This document shows positions 1-8,989 of a DNA stretch of 53,706 nucleotides, in pieces (the stretch's first letter is position 1; every line of letters begins with the position of its first letter). Below the pieces are notes generated by a model, which was given only the letters and a program-made list of their open reading frames with translations, was not told where the DNA came from and searched no databases. The DNA is from Porticoccaceae bacterium. Lineage in GTDB: Bacteria; Pseudomonadota; Gammaproteobacteria; Pseudomonadales; Porticoccaceae. The translations under genes were made by a program, and so were the position numbers. The stretch is from contig JABILI010000087.1 of NCBI GenBank assembly GCA_018654575.1, positions 1-53,706 on the forward strand. The letters are read 5' to 3'.

Positions 1-469
1 TCAACCATTGCTCATTAGTGTCAGGCATAACTGGGTAGTCTTTCCGTAATCGATCCAGAATCCAGCAAAATGCATGTTCGCTGTCGGTCTCTCCGATAGG
101 CAGATAAAAACGTAAAGGAATATCTTTTACCTTAGGGATTTGCCCGTTATGCACAAATGACCATGAGCGGCCCCAGAGTTCACGCTGAAAGGGATGAGTA
201 TTTTCCAAACTGATGGCGCCGACATTTGCCTGCCGAATATGGCTAAGCACAATTTCACTTTTAATCGGATAAGCCTTAACCCATTTAGCCAGCGGAGATT
301 GAGCGCTAGAGTTAGGGTCATGAAAAGCCCTCGCACCGCGACCTTCATAAAACACTATGCCCCAACCGTCACTGTGCGGGCCCGTTCGACCACCGCGCTC
401 CATAAGGCCAGTGAAACTAAAACATATATCTGTGGGGGTGTTGGCACTCATCCCCAGTAACTCGCACAT
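1..469 (-). CDS. class II glutamine amidotransferase, YafJ-like (partial, runs off left edge)
   Basis: Translation from the ATG at 469-467 gives [14 protein letters not shown] followed by an N-terminal-nucleophile amidotransferase domain. Cys2 is the expected nucleophile once Met1 is removed. [27 protein letters not shown] and FVHNGQI are the usual landmarks of the YafJ/GATase_4 group. About 156 residues are visible and the C-terminus lies outside the window; family members are usually about 250-280 residues. Such proteins hydrolyse glutamine to ammonia, but the acceptor is unknown for this single-domain group. It stands alone, with a 131-bp gap to the MATE gene, which is on the same strand upstream. 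Family confidence is high; physiological role is unknown. Confidence 0.88.
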   Translation of the reverse strand, partial: MCELLGMSANTPTDICFSFTGLMERGGRTGPHSDGWGIVFYEGRGARAFHDPNSSAQSPLAKWVKAYPIKSEIVLSHIRQANVGAISLENTHPFQRELWGRSWSFVHNGQIPKVKDIPLRFYLPIGETDSEHAFCWILDRLRKDYPVMPDTNEQWL

Positions 470-600
470 AACGGTTTCCCAAGTGATCGATCGCTAAAAC
501 GTTAATTTTAACGTCCGAGGCTTTTAAACGCCAACTTAGTCCCCCAGCTGTTTGGCAATATACCCATTAAGGGTGGGCCTAAGCCTTACATTATTCCCGA

Positions 601-1932
601 TCACGCGCTAACCGAACGCCGCAGTGACGGATAAAACAACAGCAAGGCAATGGCACGCGCAACAATATAAACAATCATTGCACCCCACAGCCCTTCTATT
701 CCAAATGGGTCAGAGAGGGCCCACCAGGCGAAGAGATAAACGACGATAGACATCACAGCGGCATCTCTCATTCGTCGAGTAAAAGAAGCCCCTATGAAGA
801 TCCCATCTAATTGAAATGCAGCAAATGAAAACAGCACATAGATTGCAGATAATGGGAGTAATTCGTTTGCAGCAAGACGTACGGCGCTAATATCGGTCAG
901 TAGCATCACAGCAAAATGCCCAAACAATACAATGGCCAGTGCCAAGAAAATTGCAGTCATGATAGCCAAGTTAGTTGACCGCCGAACGGCTAGATCAAAA
1001 ATATCCCTGCGCTTTGCTCCTATGGAAGTGCCTACCAAGGCCTCAACGACAAAGGCATACCCGTCTAGGAAGAAAGTCGAAAATGATATTAATTGTAATA
1101 AAATGTGGTTACTGGCTAGAATCGTGTCGCCAAACTTAGCACTTTGATTAATAAAAAAACCAAAAGAGAACACCAAAATCAGCGTCCGCATCATAATATC
1201 CAAATTTGAGGATGCAGTTTTTAACAAAGCAGGCCAGTCCATAATTTTGGTCCTAGGCCAGAAGTCATCTCCTAACAACTTGCGCTGATTTAACTCTCGA
1301 TAGACCAACCATGCTGCTAATAGCACAGTTGTCCATTCTGCAATCACTGTCCCCAGCGCTATTCCGCTGGCACCCCAACCGAGAATACCGGCAAACCATA
1401 CATCTAATATGATATTGAGTCCGTTCAAGAACAACTGGACTATTAGCAGCGTTCTACTCTGACCCAAGCCAATCAAAAGTCCCATCAAGGCAAACGTAGC
1501 AAGTGTCGCTGGCGCACCCCAGATGCGAATATTAAAATAATCTTGAGCCACAGCTTCAACTCGAGCGCTACCGTCAAGTAGTGAAAAAGCAATGAACCGA
1601 ATTGGCCATTGAATCAGAACCAACAAAAGGCCAAGACTAATCGCCATCAGCAATGCCCTGCCGAGCACCGCTCTCACCTCTTGTTCATCTCCACTACCAG
1701 AAGCTTGGGCCGCAAAACCTGTGGTGCCCATCCTTAAGAAACCAAAGCTCCAATAAACAAAAGAAAAAATCAAAGCGCCGAAGGCAATCGCACCTAGATC
1801 TTCAATGCTACCCACATTTCCGATCACAGCAGTATCTACCAGACCCAACAAAGGGACTGACGCATTGGCCAAGATTATCGGCCACGCCTTTTGCAAAAGA
1901 TATCGGTAACTTATGGATTCAGGGATTTGCAT
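601..1932 (-). CDS. MATE family efflux transporter (DinF-like)
   Basis: The 443-residue product is hydrophobic throughout, with about twelve predicted membrane segments arranged as two related halves. The N-terminal segment with WPIILANASVPLLGLVDTAVIG is of the DinF branch of the MATE family, whose members export cationic or toxic compounds using a proton or sodium gradient across the inner membrane. Length is normal for the family. It starts at ATG 1932-1930. The neighbours, an amidotransferase fragment and a divergent MTHFR-like gene, do not point to a substrate. The 271-bp gap to the divergent gene must hold both promoters. Confidence 0.9.
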   Translation of the reverse strand: MQIPESISYRYLLQKAWPIILANASVPLLGLVDTAVIGNVGSIEDLGAIAFGALIFSFVYWSFGFLRMGTTGFAAQASGSGDEQEVRAVLGRALLMAISLGLLLVLIQWPIRFIAFSLLDGSARVEAVAQDYFNIRIWGAPATLATFALMGLLIGLGQSRTLLIVQLFLNGLNIILDVWFAGILGWGASGIALGTVIAEWTTVLLAAWLVYRELNQRKLLGDDFWPRTKIMDWPALLKTASSNLDIMMRTLILVFSFGFFINQSAKFGDTILASNHILLQLISFSTFFLDGYAFVVEALVGTSIGAKRRDIFDLAVRRSTNLAIMTAIFLALAIVLFGHFAVMLLTDISAVRLAANELLPLSAIYVLFSFAAFQLDGIFIGASFTRRMRDAAVMSIVVYLFAWWALSDPFGIEGLWGAMIVYIVARAIALLLFYPSLRRSVSA

Positions 1933-2203
1933 CTAATTAAACTGATTTAATTTTGTCCCACTACTGTAGCGAAAGCCCTACCAACATGCGACATTTGAGA
2001 ATCTCGATTATAGCTATTCACTGATTAACGGTGTAGCTTTATCACCTTTTTATAGAGTGATATATTTTTAATATTGGTATTGCTTTTTTAGGCTATCCCA
2101 ACGTATTCTGTCCGATAGTAAGGGCTTATAAAGTAGTCCAAAAATTTCAATAGTTAATGCTCAACAGGACGTTTAAAGCCAACGCTAACAATAGTGACAA
2201 ATT

Positions 2204-3070
2204 ATGTTCTCATCAAAAACTACTGACTTTATTTTTACGTCAGAGACAACACCCGCGGTGTCGACAAATCTTAAGCAAAGCGTTGATATGGTTTTACCAC
2301 TTGTAGGTATTGCTGACGCGGTCAATGTTACCGACTCTCCAAACTCAAAAACACGATTATCCAGTCTACTTGTTGCTGCCGGCATCAAAGAGCTGGGCTT
2401 AGATGTTATTTTACAGCTGACAGGAAGAGACAGGAACAGAATCGCGATAGAATCTGAGATTCTGGGCGCTCTTTCGCTAGGCATTAATAAGGTCCTGTGC
2501 TTGACGGGCGACAAACCCAGCGAAGGCGGCCCCCAAGTTGTCAATGAGTTTGATAGTGCCGGAATAATGGGCCTCCTTAATGTAATGTCAAACGGCACGC
2601 TGTCAGATGGCACTGAAATCAAAGAGCCCTTGCCTATTTACCCCGGTGCGGCTGATGACCTGTATTTTCAAAAAGAGAATCCTCAAGCCATTGACTTTTT
2701 AAAACGAAAAATAAGTAATGGCACTAAATTTATTCAAACTCAATATTGTTTTGACGAAGATATCTGTAAATTCTACTCCGATCTGCTTATTGCAAATGGA
2801 AAAACAGATGGCCTAAAGGTGCTTATCGGAATGGGACCGTTAAAGTCAGCGAAGCAGGCTTTATGGATGCGAGAGAATCTGTGGGGGGTTAATATTTCTG
2901 ACGCGATCATCTCACAATTAGACGCCTCTAAAGATCCTAAGAAAGAAGGCTTAATGATCTGCCAAGAACTCATCAGTAAACTGATTGACCTGCCAGGTAT
3001 AGACGGCGTACATCTCATGGGTCCAAGCTGCGAAAGCGATGCCGCAGACATCATTAAATTGTTTCGTTAA
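2204..3070 (+). CDS. methylenetetrahydrofolate reductase-like protein (MetF superfamily)
   Basis: The 288-residue protein has TIM-barrel landmarks of the MTHFR family: SETTP near the N-terminus (the Glu sits where the catalytic Glu of the EFFPP motif is found), VNVTDSP, LTGRDRNRIA and VLCLTGD. Family members reduce 5,10-methylenetetrahydrofolate to 5-methyltetrahydrofolate with FAD. The sequence belongs to the branch with ETTP/VNVTD rather than the E. coli MetF branch (FEFFPP/VTYGAGG), so the electron donor and exact role may differ. An in-frame TGA at 2195-2197 makes ATG 2204 the first possible start, though its ribosome binding site is weak. No methionine synthase gene is nearby. It is monocistronic and converges on the serine hydrolase gene. 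Confidence 0.85.
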   Translation: MFSSKTTDFIFTSETTPAVSTNLKQSVDMVLPLVGIADAVNVTDSPNSKTRLSSLLVAAGIKELGLDVILQLTGRDRNRIAIESEILGALSLGINKVLCLTGDKPSEGGPQVVNEFDSAGIMGLLNVMSNGTLSDGTEIKEPLPIYPGAADDLYFQKENPQAIDFLKRKISNGTKFIQTQYCFDEDICKFYSDLLIANGKTDGLKVLIGMGPLKSAKQALWMRENLWGVNISDAIISQLDASKDPKKEGLMICQELISKLIDLPGIDGVHLMGPSCESDAADIIKLFR

Positions 3071-3097
3071 ACAATCTCCTGATTCTTAAATCGTAAT

Positions 3098-3112
3098 CCC
3101 TAGCGACTAGGG
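3098..3112. terminator. short perfect hairpin between convergent genes
   Basis: CCCTAG, CGA, CTAGGG form a perfect 6-bp stem with a 3-nt loop, in the 66-bp gap between the convergent MTHFR-like and serine hydrolase genes. Its symmetry would let it act in both directions. There is no clear T-run on either side, so intrinsic termination is only a guess. Confidence 0.35.
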
Positions 3113-3136
3113 TAGTGGCTGCGCTGAACTATTTAG

Positions 3137-4342
3137 TTACAAAGCCTTGTAAAAGGCCTTAGTTAGATTATTGGCTGTCTTGTATAAATTACCAAGGCTG
3201 TGCTGCCGATTATTAACAAAAGAAAACCCAAGATTATTGTTCAAATCACCAAAAGTCACCTCACCACCAATACCCGTGTGACCAAACATTCCTGGATTCG
3301 TGCCAATGGGGGTCATGGGTGAATTAACCATATAACCTAGCCCAAACTGATAAGGCAGGCCAAACAGGACCGTATCTGGGCCATCAGAGTGGACACTAGT
3401 TACGTGCTTTATGGTCTCTGGATTCAACAACTGGTAGCCATTTCGTGATCCACCCGTGGAAAGAATTCCATATAACTTAGCAAGACTTGCGGCAGTGCCG
3501 TGCCCGTTTGCTGCAGGAACCTCGGCCAAACGCCATTCGGTGCTATTGACGGGATCATCTCCGTCCAACCCTCGTGCAGTAAACGCAACACTATAATCAC
3601 CACTTTTAACGGCGCCTTTGACATCACGCATTGATTTAGATAGCAGCATATCAGGGAGATAGGCCATCATTTTTAGGACTGTGAAAGCAGACTCGTTTCT
3701 CACCATTACCGTATCTGCGCAGCGAGACAGATCGGAGTCAACGACACCGATTTTGAAATCGAGACCTAAGGGTTTAGCTATTTCTTCACTAAAATAGGTG
3801 CCCACCGAACGGCCATCTATTCGGCGAATGACTTCTCCCACTAGCCAACCAAATGTGAGTGCGTGATAACCCTGAGATTCTCCCGGAACTCTAAAAGGAG
3901 CCTGTGCTGCCAAAAGATCGGTGAATTTTTGCCAATTTCTCCACTCATCTACAGGCAGCTCTTCTTGAAATCCAAACATTCCTGCTCGATGACATAAAAG
4001 ATCAATGACCTTTGTATCTTGCTTACCATTACAGCCATATTCAGGCCAATAATAAGAGACCTTCTGATCAATATCTAGAAGGCCTTGCTCAATGAGTCTC
4101 GCCGCGCAGGTCGCGACCACACCTTTTGTGACTGAAAAAACATTAACAATGGTATCTTCCTGCCAGAGTTTGCTCCTTGCTTCATCTTGGTAGCCACCCC
4201 ATAGGTTGATCACCATTTCGCCTTGATGCTCAACGGCTAGCGAAGCCCCTAGTTCATAACCACTATTAATGGATGAGGAAAAGATTTCAGCAACCTTTTC
4301 AAAACGAGGGTCACAGTACCCAGATATACCTTCAATATTCAT
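3137..4342 (-). CDS. serine hydrolase of the beta-lactamase / EstB-esterase family
   Basis: The protein has the penicillin-binding-protein-like fold signatures: FSVTKGV (SxxK, with catalytic Ser and Lys), YHALTFGW (Tyr of the YxN-like element) and FGHTGIGG (the KTG-equivalent HTG). This pattern is usual for class C-like esterases such as EstB rather than true beta-lactamases. No signal peptide is visible, which argues for a cytoplasmic ester hydrolase and against a resistance enzyme. The open frame begins at a GTG at 4351, but ATG 4342-4340 is preceded by AAGGGTG at a better distance, so 401 residues are annotated. It lies 85 bp beyond the start of the flanking metallo-hydrolase operon end and is probably separately transcribed. 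Substrate is unknown. Confidence 0.88.
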   Translation of the reverse strand: MNIEGISGYCDPRFEKVAEIFSSSINSGYELGASLAVEHQGEMVINLWGGYQDEARSKLWQEDTIVNVFSVTKGVVATCAARLIEQGLLDIDQKVSYYWPEYGCNGKQDTKVIDLLCHRAGMFGFQEELPVDEWRNWQKFTDLLAAQAPFRVPGESQGYHALTFGWLVGEVIRRIDGRSVGTYFSEEIAKPLGLDFKIGVVDSDLSRCADTVMVRNESAFTVLKMMAYLPDMLLSKSMRDVKGAVKSGDYSVAFTARGLDGDDPVNSTEWRLAEVPAANGHGTAASLAKLYGILSTGGSRNGYQLLNPETIKHVTSVHSDGPDTVLFGLPYQFGLGYMVNSPMTPIGTNPGMFGHTGIGGEVTFGDLNNNLGFSFVNNRQHSLGNLYKTANNLTKAFYKAL

Positions 4343-4435
4343 TGATGTCACCCTTGTTGTTTTATTACTCTGAGACGCACCTTATTTCACTATACCAGTA
4401 ATTAAATTTAATCCACCTCAAACCACCCTACAGGT

Positions 4436-5461
4436 TTACTCCAAAACGAGGGGAATAATTTGCCCCGGTACTGGAGCGGTAAAAAAATCAGCGGCTTTCC
4501 CGCTATTAGCAACTGCTTTCTCCAGCGCTCTGCGCGGTGCTTCAACCGGCTCGTCAGTGAGAATAAACGTGCCCCAGTGCATACCAAATGATCGCGGAGC
4601 CTTTAAGTCTAAAGCTACCTGAACAGCTTCAGCTGGATTGACATGCTGGGTTCGCATAAACCATCGAGGCTCATAGGCACCTATAGGGATAAACGCAACA
4701 TCAGGTACGCCCAGTGTCTCTCGAGTCCTCACGAAATCCTTGGAGTAACCCGTGTCCCCTGCATGGTAGAGCGATAAGCTTGGACTCTTTATAAACCAGC
4801 CACCCCACAGACTACTATTGCGATCAGTAATGCCACGACTAGACCAGTGCTGAACAGGCGTAAACGTAAGCTTCGTTTTACCAAGACGAATATTTTGCCA
4901 CCACCGAAATTGATGCACGTTTTGTAGGCCTTGACCCTCGAGCAATTTTTTATCGCCCTGCGGTACCAAGATCGTCAGCTCAGGGTTAATCTGTTGCAAC
5001 GCCTTTAGGCTTGGGAGGTCAAGATGATCATAATGATTATGACTTATCACGACCACATCAATCGGCGGAAGATCACCCAGAGGAATAGCAGGTGGAATAA
5101 GTCGTTTGGGGCCAGCCCAGGTGGCTGGAGAGGCTCGATTTGAGAAAATTGGATCAGTGATAATTGTCAGCTCACCATTGTTTAACAGATAGGTGGCATG
5201 GCCTATCCAGACGGCATAGTTAGTAGAAGAAGGTTTAAGATTACGCCACTCATCAGTTGTCTCTATCTCAACTCTTGGCGGAGAACTCTCCTTGGTCATT
5301 CGCCATTGTATAAACTCACTAAACGTCTTCTTAGACGCGGTAGAGTCGTTATTAGTAAATGTTTCAGCTAAGGAACATGACTGTAATGTCAGAGCTAAGA
5401 AAAACACCCAAACACTGTGAAGCCATTGATCCAGTTTCAACGAGTTAATACGCAAGTTCAC
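4436..5461 (-). CDS. MBL-fold metallo-hydrolase lipoprotein, NAPE-PLD/RomA-like
   Basis: The 341-residue product carries a lipoprotein signal with lipobox LQSC near residue 29, so it is probably anchored in the cell envelope. The zinc motif HNHYDH lies at residues 141-146, followed by HAGDTGY (Asp ligand) and IPIGAYEPRWFM with HVNPAEA, the arrangement of the NAPE-phospholipase D/RomA branch of metallo-beta-lactamase-fold proteins. Family members hydrolyse phosphodiester-type or unknown substrates. Translation starts at GTG 5461-5459 with AGGGA six bases upstream. It is the last gene of a four-gene run, 9 bp after the BNR lipoprotein. The actual substrate cannot be read from the sequence. Confidence 0.88.
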   Translation of the reverse strand: MNLRINSLKLDQWLHSVWVFFLALTLQSCSLAETFTNNDSTASKKTFSEFIQWRMTKESSPPRVEIETTDEWRNLKPSSTNYAVWIGHATYLLNNGELTIITDPIFSNRASPATWAGPKRLIPPAIPLGDLPPIDVVVISHNHYDHLDLPSLKALQQINPELTILVPQGDKKLLEGQGLQNVHQFRWWQNIRLGKTKLTFTPVQHWSSRGITDRNSSLWGGWFIKSPSLSLYHAGDTGYSKDFVRTRETLGVPDVAFIPIGAYEPRWFMRTQHVNPAEAVQVALDLKAPRSFGMHWGTFILTDEPVEAPRRALEKAVANSGKAADFFTAPVPGQIIPLVLE

Positions 5462-5470
5462 CCTTTATCC

Positions 5471-6772
5471 CTATTTTTCAATAACACTCTGGGGAAGTGA
5501 TACGACCTGAATAGCCTTGTTGGACTTATCGCCACCGGTCCATGCAAGTATCACATGATCGTCAAATACCACCATTTGGGGAAGCCCTGCTCGACGAGTA
5601 AAGTCAACTCCTGCAACAACAGCCGCAGGTCCAAGCACACCATCCGCATCAGCGTGACGTAGATTCAAGTCTCCTTTGACACCCTCGGAAAAAGTCAGCC
5701 AACTTACGATGAAGCCATCATCTTCGGTAGCGGCCAAACCCACCTGCCCGAGTACAGCATCACCACCGCTTATCTCCAAAGCCGGCATAAACGTATCTGA
5801 ATCTTTTTCAGACAGTGCCAATTTAACCTGACCGTAGCCCTTGCCCTCTGTATACCAAGCCACTGCTGTGTGCGCTGAACTTGCTGCGACCGAAGGTCCA
5901 TTCACTGGACATCCAGCAATCAGCCACTCATCAGATGCTACTGGCTTTGACTCAGACCAGCGCCCATTGATCAACTGCGAGTAATAGATATCTCTATGTT
6001 CGCCCTCAGTGCGATTTCTGAACACTAAAACCGCACCTTCATCGACCTGTGCAATATCAGTCTGACAACAATCGCAGACCAATCCATCAATGATTTGTGG
6101 CTCGAAAAGCGCGCCTTCGATGGTTATCTTTGTAGAGCGCAACGTCATGCCACTATCAGATGACATTGGCTCCGCGTCGTGCTTTGAGTGGCCACCGCCA
6201 GACATATTACGGCCGTCTAGCCAGACTAAGCCGACGTCTTGGTTGTCTGCAAAGAAGCTAACGAATCCATGCTCGGTTAGGGTTCCGTCCGTGTGAGGTC
6301 TGAAAGGGGTATTCCACGTTATCCCGCCATCAGTTGAGAGCCCTACCATGACGTCATAAGCAAAAACACTGGGGTCTGTCATCTCTAGCCAATGGGCCGC
6401 CCAGAGCGACTCTGATAACTGCACTACTGAGGGGAAATCGGCACGATTAACCAGCCAGTTACTACCTCTTGCGACCTCGACAGCCTCTGACCATTGCGTT
6501 TTATCCCAGCGTGAATACTCTAATGCAACTGAATCTTCGCTGACTTTCATCCAGCTTAAGATTGGCACACCATTATGATCAAGACTCAAATTAGGCGATA
6601 CGGACCGTGCCCCTGCCGGGGAAGACCAATCTGCAACGACCGTCTGGGATATCTGAGATTGGTCACTGCAACCAACACCCGCAGCGGCAATACACAGTAG
6701 CGTCAAAACGCCCAGCAAGCGGCGGCATTTAACGACTGGCATTAGTAATTGACGACTCAAAATGAACATCAT
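5471..6772 (-). CDS. sialidase-like (BNR-type beta-propeller) lipoprotein with CDCC motif
   Basis: The protein has a lipoprotein signal ending AAAGVGC. ATG 6772 is the longest start; the ATG at 6742 would give a more compact signal beginning MPVVKCRRLL. The body resembles exo-alpha-sialidase/BNR-repeat beta-propellers, with STDGGITW (Asp-box) and repeated Trp-rich blades. A cysteine cluster C233-D-C-C-Q-T and a later AGCPVNGP (Cys288) are unusual for sialidases and suggest metal or disulfide chemistry. I do not see the arginine triad needed to claim sialidase activity. It lies 32 bp after the DDAH-like gene and 9 bp before the metallo-hydrolase gene, so it probably belongs to that operon. Function is unknown. 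Confidence 0.75.
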   Translation of the reverse strand: MMFILSRQLLMPVVKCRRLLGVLTLLCIAAAGVGCSDQSQISQTVVADWSSPAGARSVSPNLSLDHNGVPILSWMKVSEDSVALEYSRWDKTQWSEAVEVARGSNWLVNRADFPSVVQLSESLWAAHWLEMTDPSVFAYDVMVGLSTDGGITWNTPFRPHTDGTLTEHGFVSFFADNQDVGLVWLDGRNMSGGGHSKHDAEPMSSDSGMTLRSTKITIEGALFEPQIIDGLVCDCCQTDIAQVDEGAVLVFRNRTEGEHRDIYYSQLINGRWSESKPVASDEWLIAGCPVNGPSVAASSAHTAVAWYTEGKGYGQVKLALSEKDSDTFMPALEISGGDAVLGQVGLAATEDDGFIVSWLTFSEGVKGDLNLRHADADGVLGPAAVVAGVDFTRRAGLPQMVVFDDHVILAWTGGDKSNKAIQVVSLPQSVIEK

Positions 6773-6804
6773 TTAGCTAACCCGTTATCAAGATCTACTA
6801 CCTA

Positions 6805-7671
6805 TTATTCTCTCATTAAAGGACGAGTCAAGCAGGTTGGCCCGCCCTCTCCTTTGCGGCTAATCTCCATGCCGCGATATGTTTTCACAGAACAACCTGC
6901 GCGTTCTAGTCCAGCCTTAACACCTGGCAGGTTTTCTAGCATGACGACTGACCTCGGTGCTACAGCAAGAACATTACAACCCATTGGTAGATATTCCTCC
7001 TCTGGCACATCGACAAACTCCACACCTCTTGCCTCAAGCCATGAAAGAAAAGTCTTTGGTATAAAGGGTCTGTAAATCAGCGCTAAATTTTGATCAACGG
7101 GCGAAATAATTGACATCAAATGCAATACATCGTCAGGATGATCCGGGTCCGGCAAGTCAACTATATGGAGGTCTACCTGGTCTCCCAGAATTGCCTGCAA
7201 CTGCCTAGCCCCCTCTTTGTTTGTCCTTGGCCCCAACCCTACCGCGGCGTGCTGTTCATCAATCCAAATAAAGTCACCACCCTCAAGGGTGCCGGGAGCC
7301 TGAATCTGCCCAGCAACTTTATGACCAAGAGTCTCATAAACAGCAACATTTACACTTGCTTCTGGTGTTCTGCTGGCCCGCCCCATATTACAAAGAATTA
7401 ATCCTTTAGGGCTAACTAAAACATTATCGCGCGGGTAAATACTATCAATGGTGAGACTTTCATTAGCGGGCAGATCAATCACCTCTGCCCCTGACGCCAA
7501 TAGATACTCTCTAAATAATGTAAATTCTGTATGAGATTTTTCAAGATCTGGCATAGCGTGAAATCGCAAGGGTTGCCATTCCTGCGCTAATTTCTCTTGG
7601 CTAACAAAGGCGTTCTCGGGGTTGCGCACAGCAACCTGAACTAAGTTCGAATATTCGTTAAATTGTGACAT
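6805..7671 (-). CDS. dimethylarginine dimethylaminohydrolase (DDAH)-like amidinotransferase-fold enzyme
   Basis: The 288-residue protein has the guanidino-modifying beta/alpha-propeller signatures: TLEGGDFIW (substrate Glu/Asp), HPDDVLHLMS with the catalytic His at residue 184, and GGPTCLTRPL with the nucleophilic Cys at residue 280 close to the C-terminus. This Cys-His pairing and length fit DDAH, which hydrolyses methylated arginines to citrulline and methylamines, better than true arginine deiminase, which is longer. The gene is 4 bp downstream of an amino-acid permease gene, supporting uptake plus hydrolysis of an arginine derivative. The exact guanidine substrate is inferred; arginine or another guanidino compound is possible. 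Confidence 0.85.
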   Translation of the reverse strand: MSQFNEYSNLVQVAVRNPENAFVSQEKLAQEWQPLRFHAMPDLEKSHTEFTLFREYLLASGAEVIDLPANESLTIDSIYPRDNVLVSPKGLILCNMGRASRTPEASVNVAVYETLGHKVAGQIQAPGTLEGGDFIWIDEQHAAVGLGPRTNKEGARQLQAILGDQVDLHIVDLPDPDHPDDVLHLMSIISPVDQNLALIYRPFIPKTFLSWLEARGVEFVDVPEEEYLPMGCNVLAVAPRSVVMLENLPGVKAGLERAGCSVKTYRGMEISRKGEGGPTCLTRPLMRE

Positions 7672-7675
7672 TTAT

Positions 7676-8989
7676 TTAGTCTCTGGAGTCTTCTCGAACG
7701 AGGGCATAAAAAGGTATGCCAATCATTATCAGCATAAACGAATAAAATACAATCTCTGTGCCCGCCCCCCATATTGCAAAAAATGAGTACAGGAAGGCTG
7801 CGCTTGAAAGCACTATCGCACGATTTCTCTCGGGGCTCGCCCTATCTCGCTTGAGAAAATAAAACTCAGCGACGGCTGAAAAAGCATAAGCCATTAACGT
7901 AGACAGCGTTGATAGCATCGCCATAAAGGTAAAGGCAGCCACCAAACCTTTGGTGTAGTTTAAGAACAGTAACAGTGACATGAAACCACCCGACACAAGA
8001 AAAGAAAAGATCGGCGTACCAGACTGACTCAAGGTTAAAAATTTAACCGGCAGGAGATGATCTTTAGCCGCGGCTAAGGGAACTTGCCCCGCGGTGAGGG
8101 TGTTGGCATTTAAACTACCTAATGTTGATATCAGAGCGCCTATGGTAATAACAGCGCCACCAACAGGTCCCATTATCTTCATTGCCGCAACGGCAAAAGG
8201 CGCTGTTGATCCGATCAATTCCTCGGCAGGAACGACCAGCGCAATAGCCAAACTAACCAAGAAGTAAATAACCAACACAGTAAAAACCGATGCGATCAAA
8301 ATGCGTGGAATCATTTTATCTGGCTCAGCCATGTTATCAGCAGGCACGGTGGCAGTCTCAAGGCCCACAAAAGACCACATAACTAAGGTGGTCACTGTTG
8401 CCAGTAGCGCTATTGGATGCAACTCAGTAGGATTAATCGGCGGTAGTATTTCGGGTTCCATATTGGCGAAGCCCAAGACTATCATAAATAGAAGAGGTAA
8501 TATTTTCAATATGGTTGTCACTACCTGAAAGGTCCCACTGCCCTCAACACTGCGTATATTAAGCCCAATAACGGTCCAAATAAGAGCCATAGAAACTAAT
8601 AGGGATAACACACTCGAGTCAGTGATAACCGGTAGAAATACGCCTAAGTAACCGACAAAGGCAATAGCGATACCTGAGGCGGCAGAGATACACGCAATCC
8701 AGTATGTCCATGCGACCAAGAAAGCAGCGAAATCGCCCAAACCTGCCTGCACATAAGCGTATGGACCGCCAATTTTTGGTATCCGTCTAGCCAGGCGTGA
8801 TAAAGACAACACCACTAACAAGGTACCAGCGCCGGCCACTAACCAACCGGCAAGGCCCAACATGCCATAGGGAGCAAGCAGGGTCGGCATCATGAAAATA
8901 CCAGAACCAATAGCGCAGCCTACGGCGATTGAGCATCCGCGCCAGAAGCCTATTTCGCTACCCGATGCCTTTTTCCCCGCTGTTTGCAT
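7676..8989 (-). CDS. APC-superfamily amino acid permease
   Basis: The 437-residue product has about twelve membrane spans and the APC hallmark near the N-terminus, IAVGCAIGSGIFMMPTLLAPYG, where the GSGIF segment lines the substrate site. The closest recognisable groups are the basic amino acid/polyamine antiporters and the AdiC/YjeH-like carriers. As first gene of the run with the DDAH-like enzyme 4 bp downstream, it is a good candidate for importing arginine-type compounds or exchanging substrate for product, for example citrulline; this is inference. The 490-bp upstream gap separates it from the divergent TonB receptor gene. Confidence 0.88.
   Translation of the reverse strand: MQTAGKKASGSEIGFWRGCSIAVGCAIGSGIFMMPTLLAPYGMLGLAGWLVAGAGTLLVVLSLSRLARRIPKIGGPYAYVQAGLGDFAAFLVAWTYWIACISAASGIAIAFVGYLGVFLPVITDSSVLSLLVSMALIWTVIGLNIRSVEGSGTFQVVTTILKILPLLFMIVLGFANMEPEILPPINPTELHPIALLATVTTLVMWSFVGLETATVPADNMAEPDKMIPRILIASVFTVLVIYFLVSLAIALVVPAEELIGSTAPFAVAAMKIMGPVGGAVITIGALISTLGSLNANTLTAGQVPLAAAKDHLLPVKFLTLSQSGTPIFSFLVSGGFMSLLLFLNYTKGLVAAFTFMAMLSTLSTLMAYAFSAVAEFYFLKRDRASPERNRAIVLSSAAFLYSFFAIWGAGTEIVFYSFMLIMIGIPFYALVREDSRD

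Noticed and set aside
127-348. A 73-codon minus-strand frame and an overlapping plus-strand frame at 194-460
   Set aside because: Both are shadows of the partial amidotransferase gene, whose frame (start [11 protein letters not shown]) has clear family motifs.
3137-4342. Calling the serine hydrolase a beta-lactamase resistance gene
   Set aside because: It lacks a signal peptide and has HTG instead of KTG with an esterase-type pattern.
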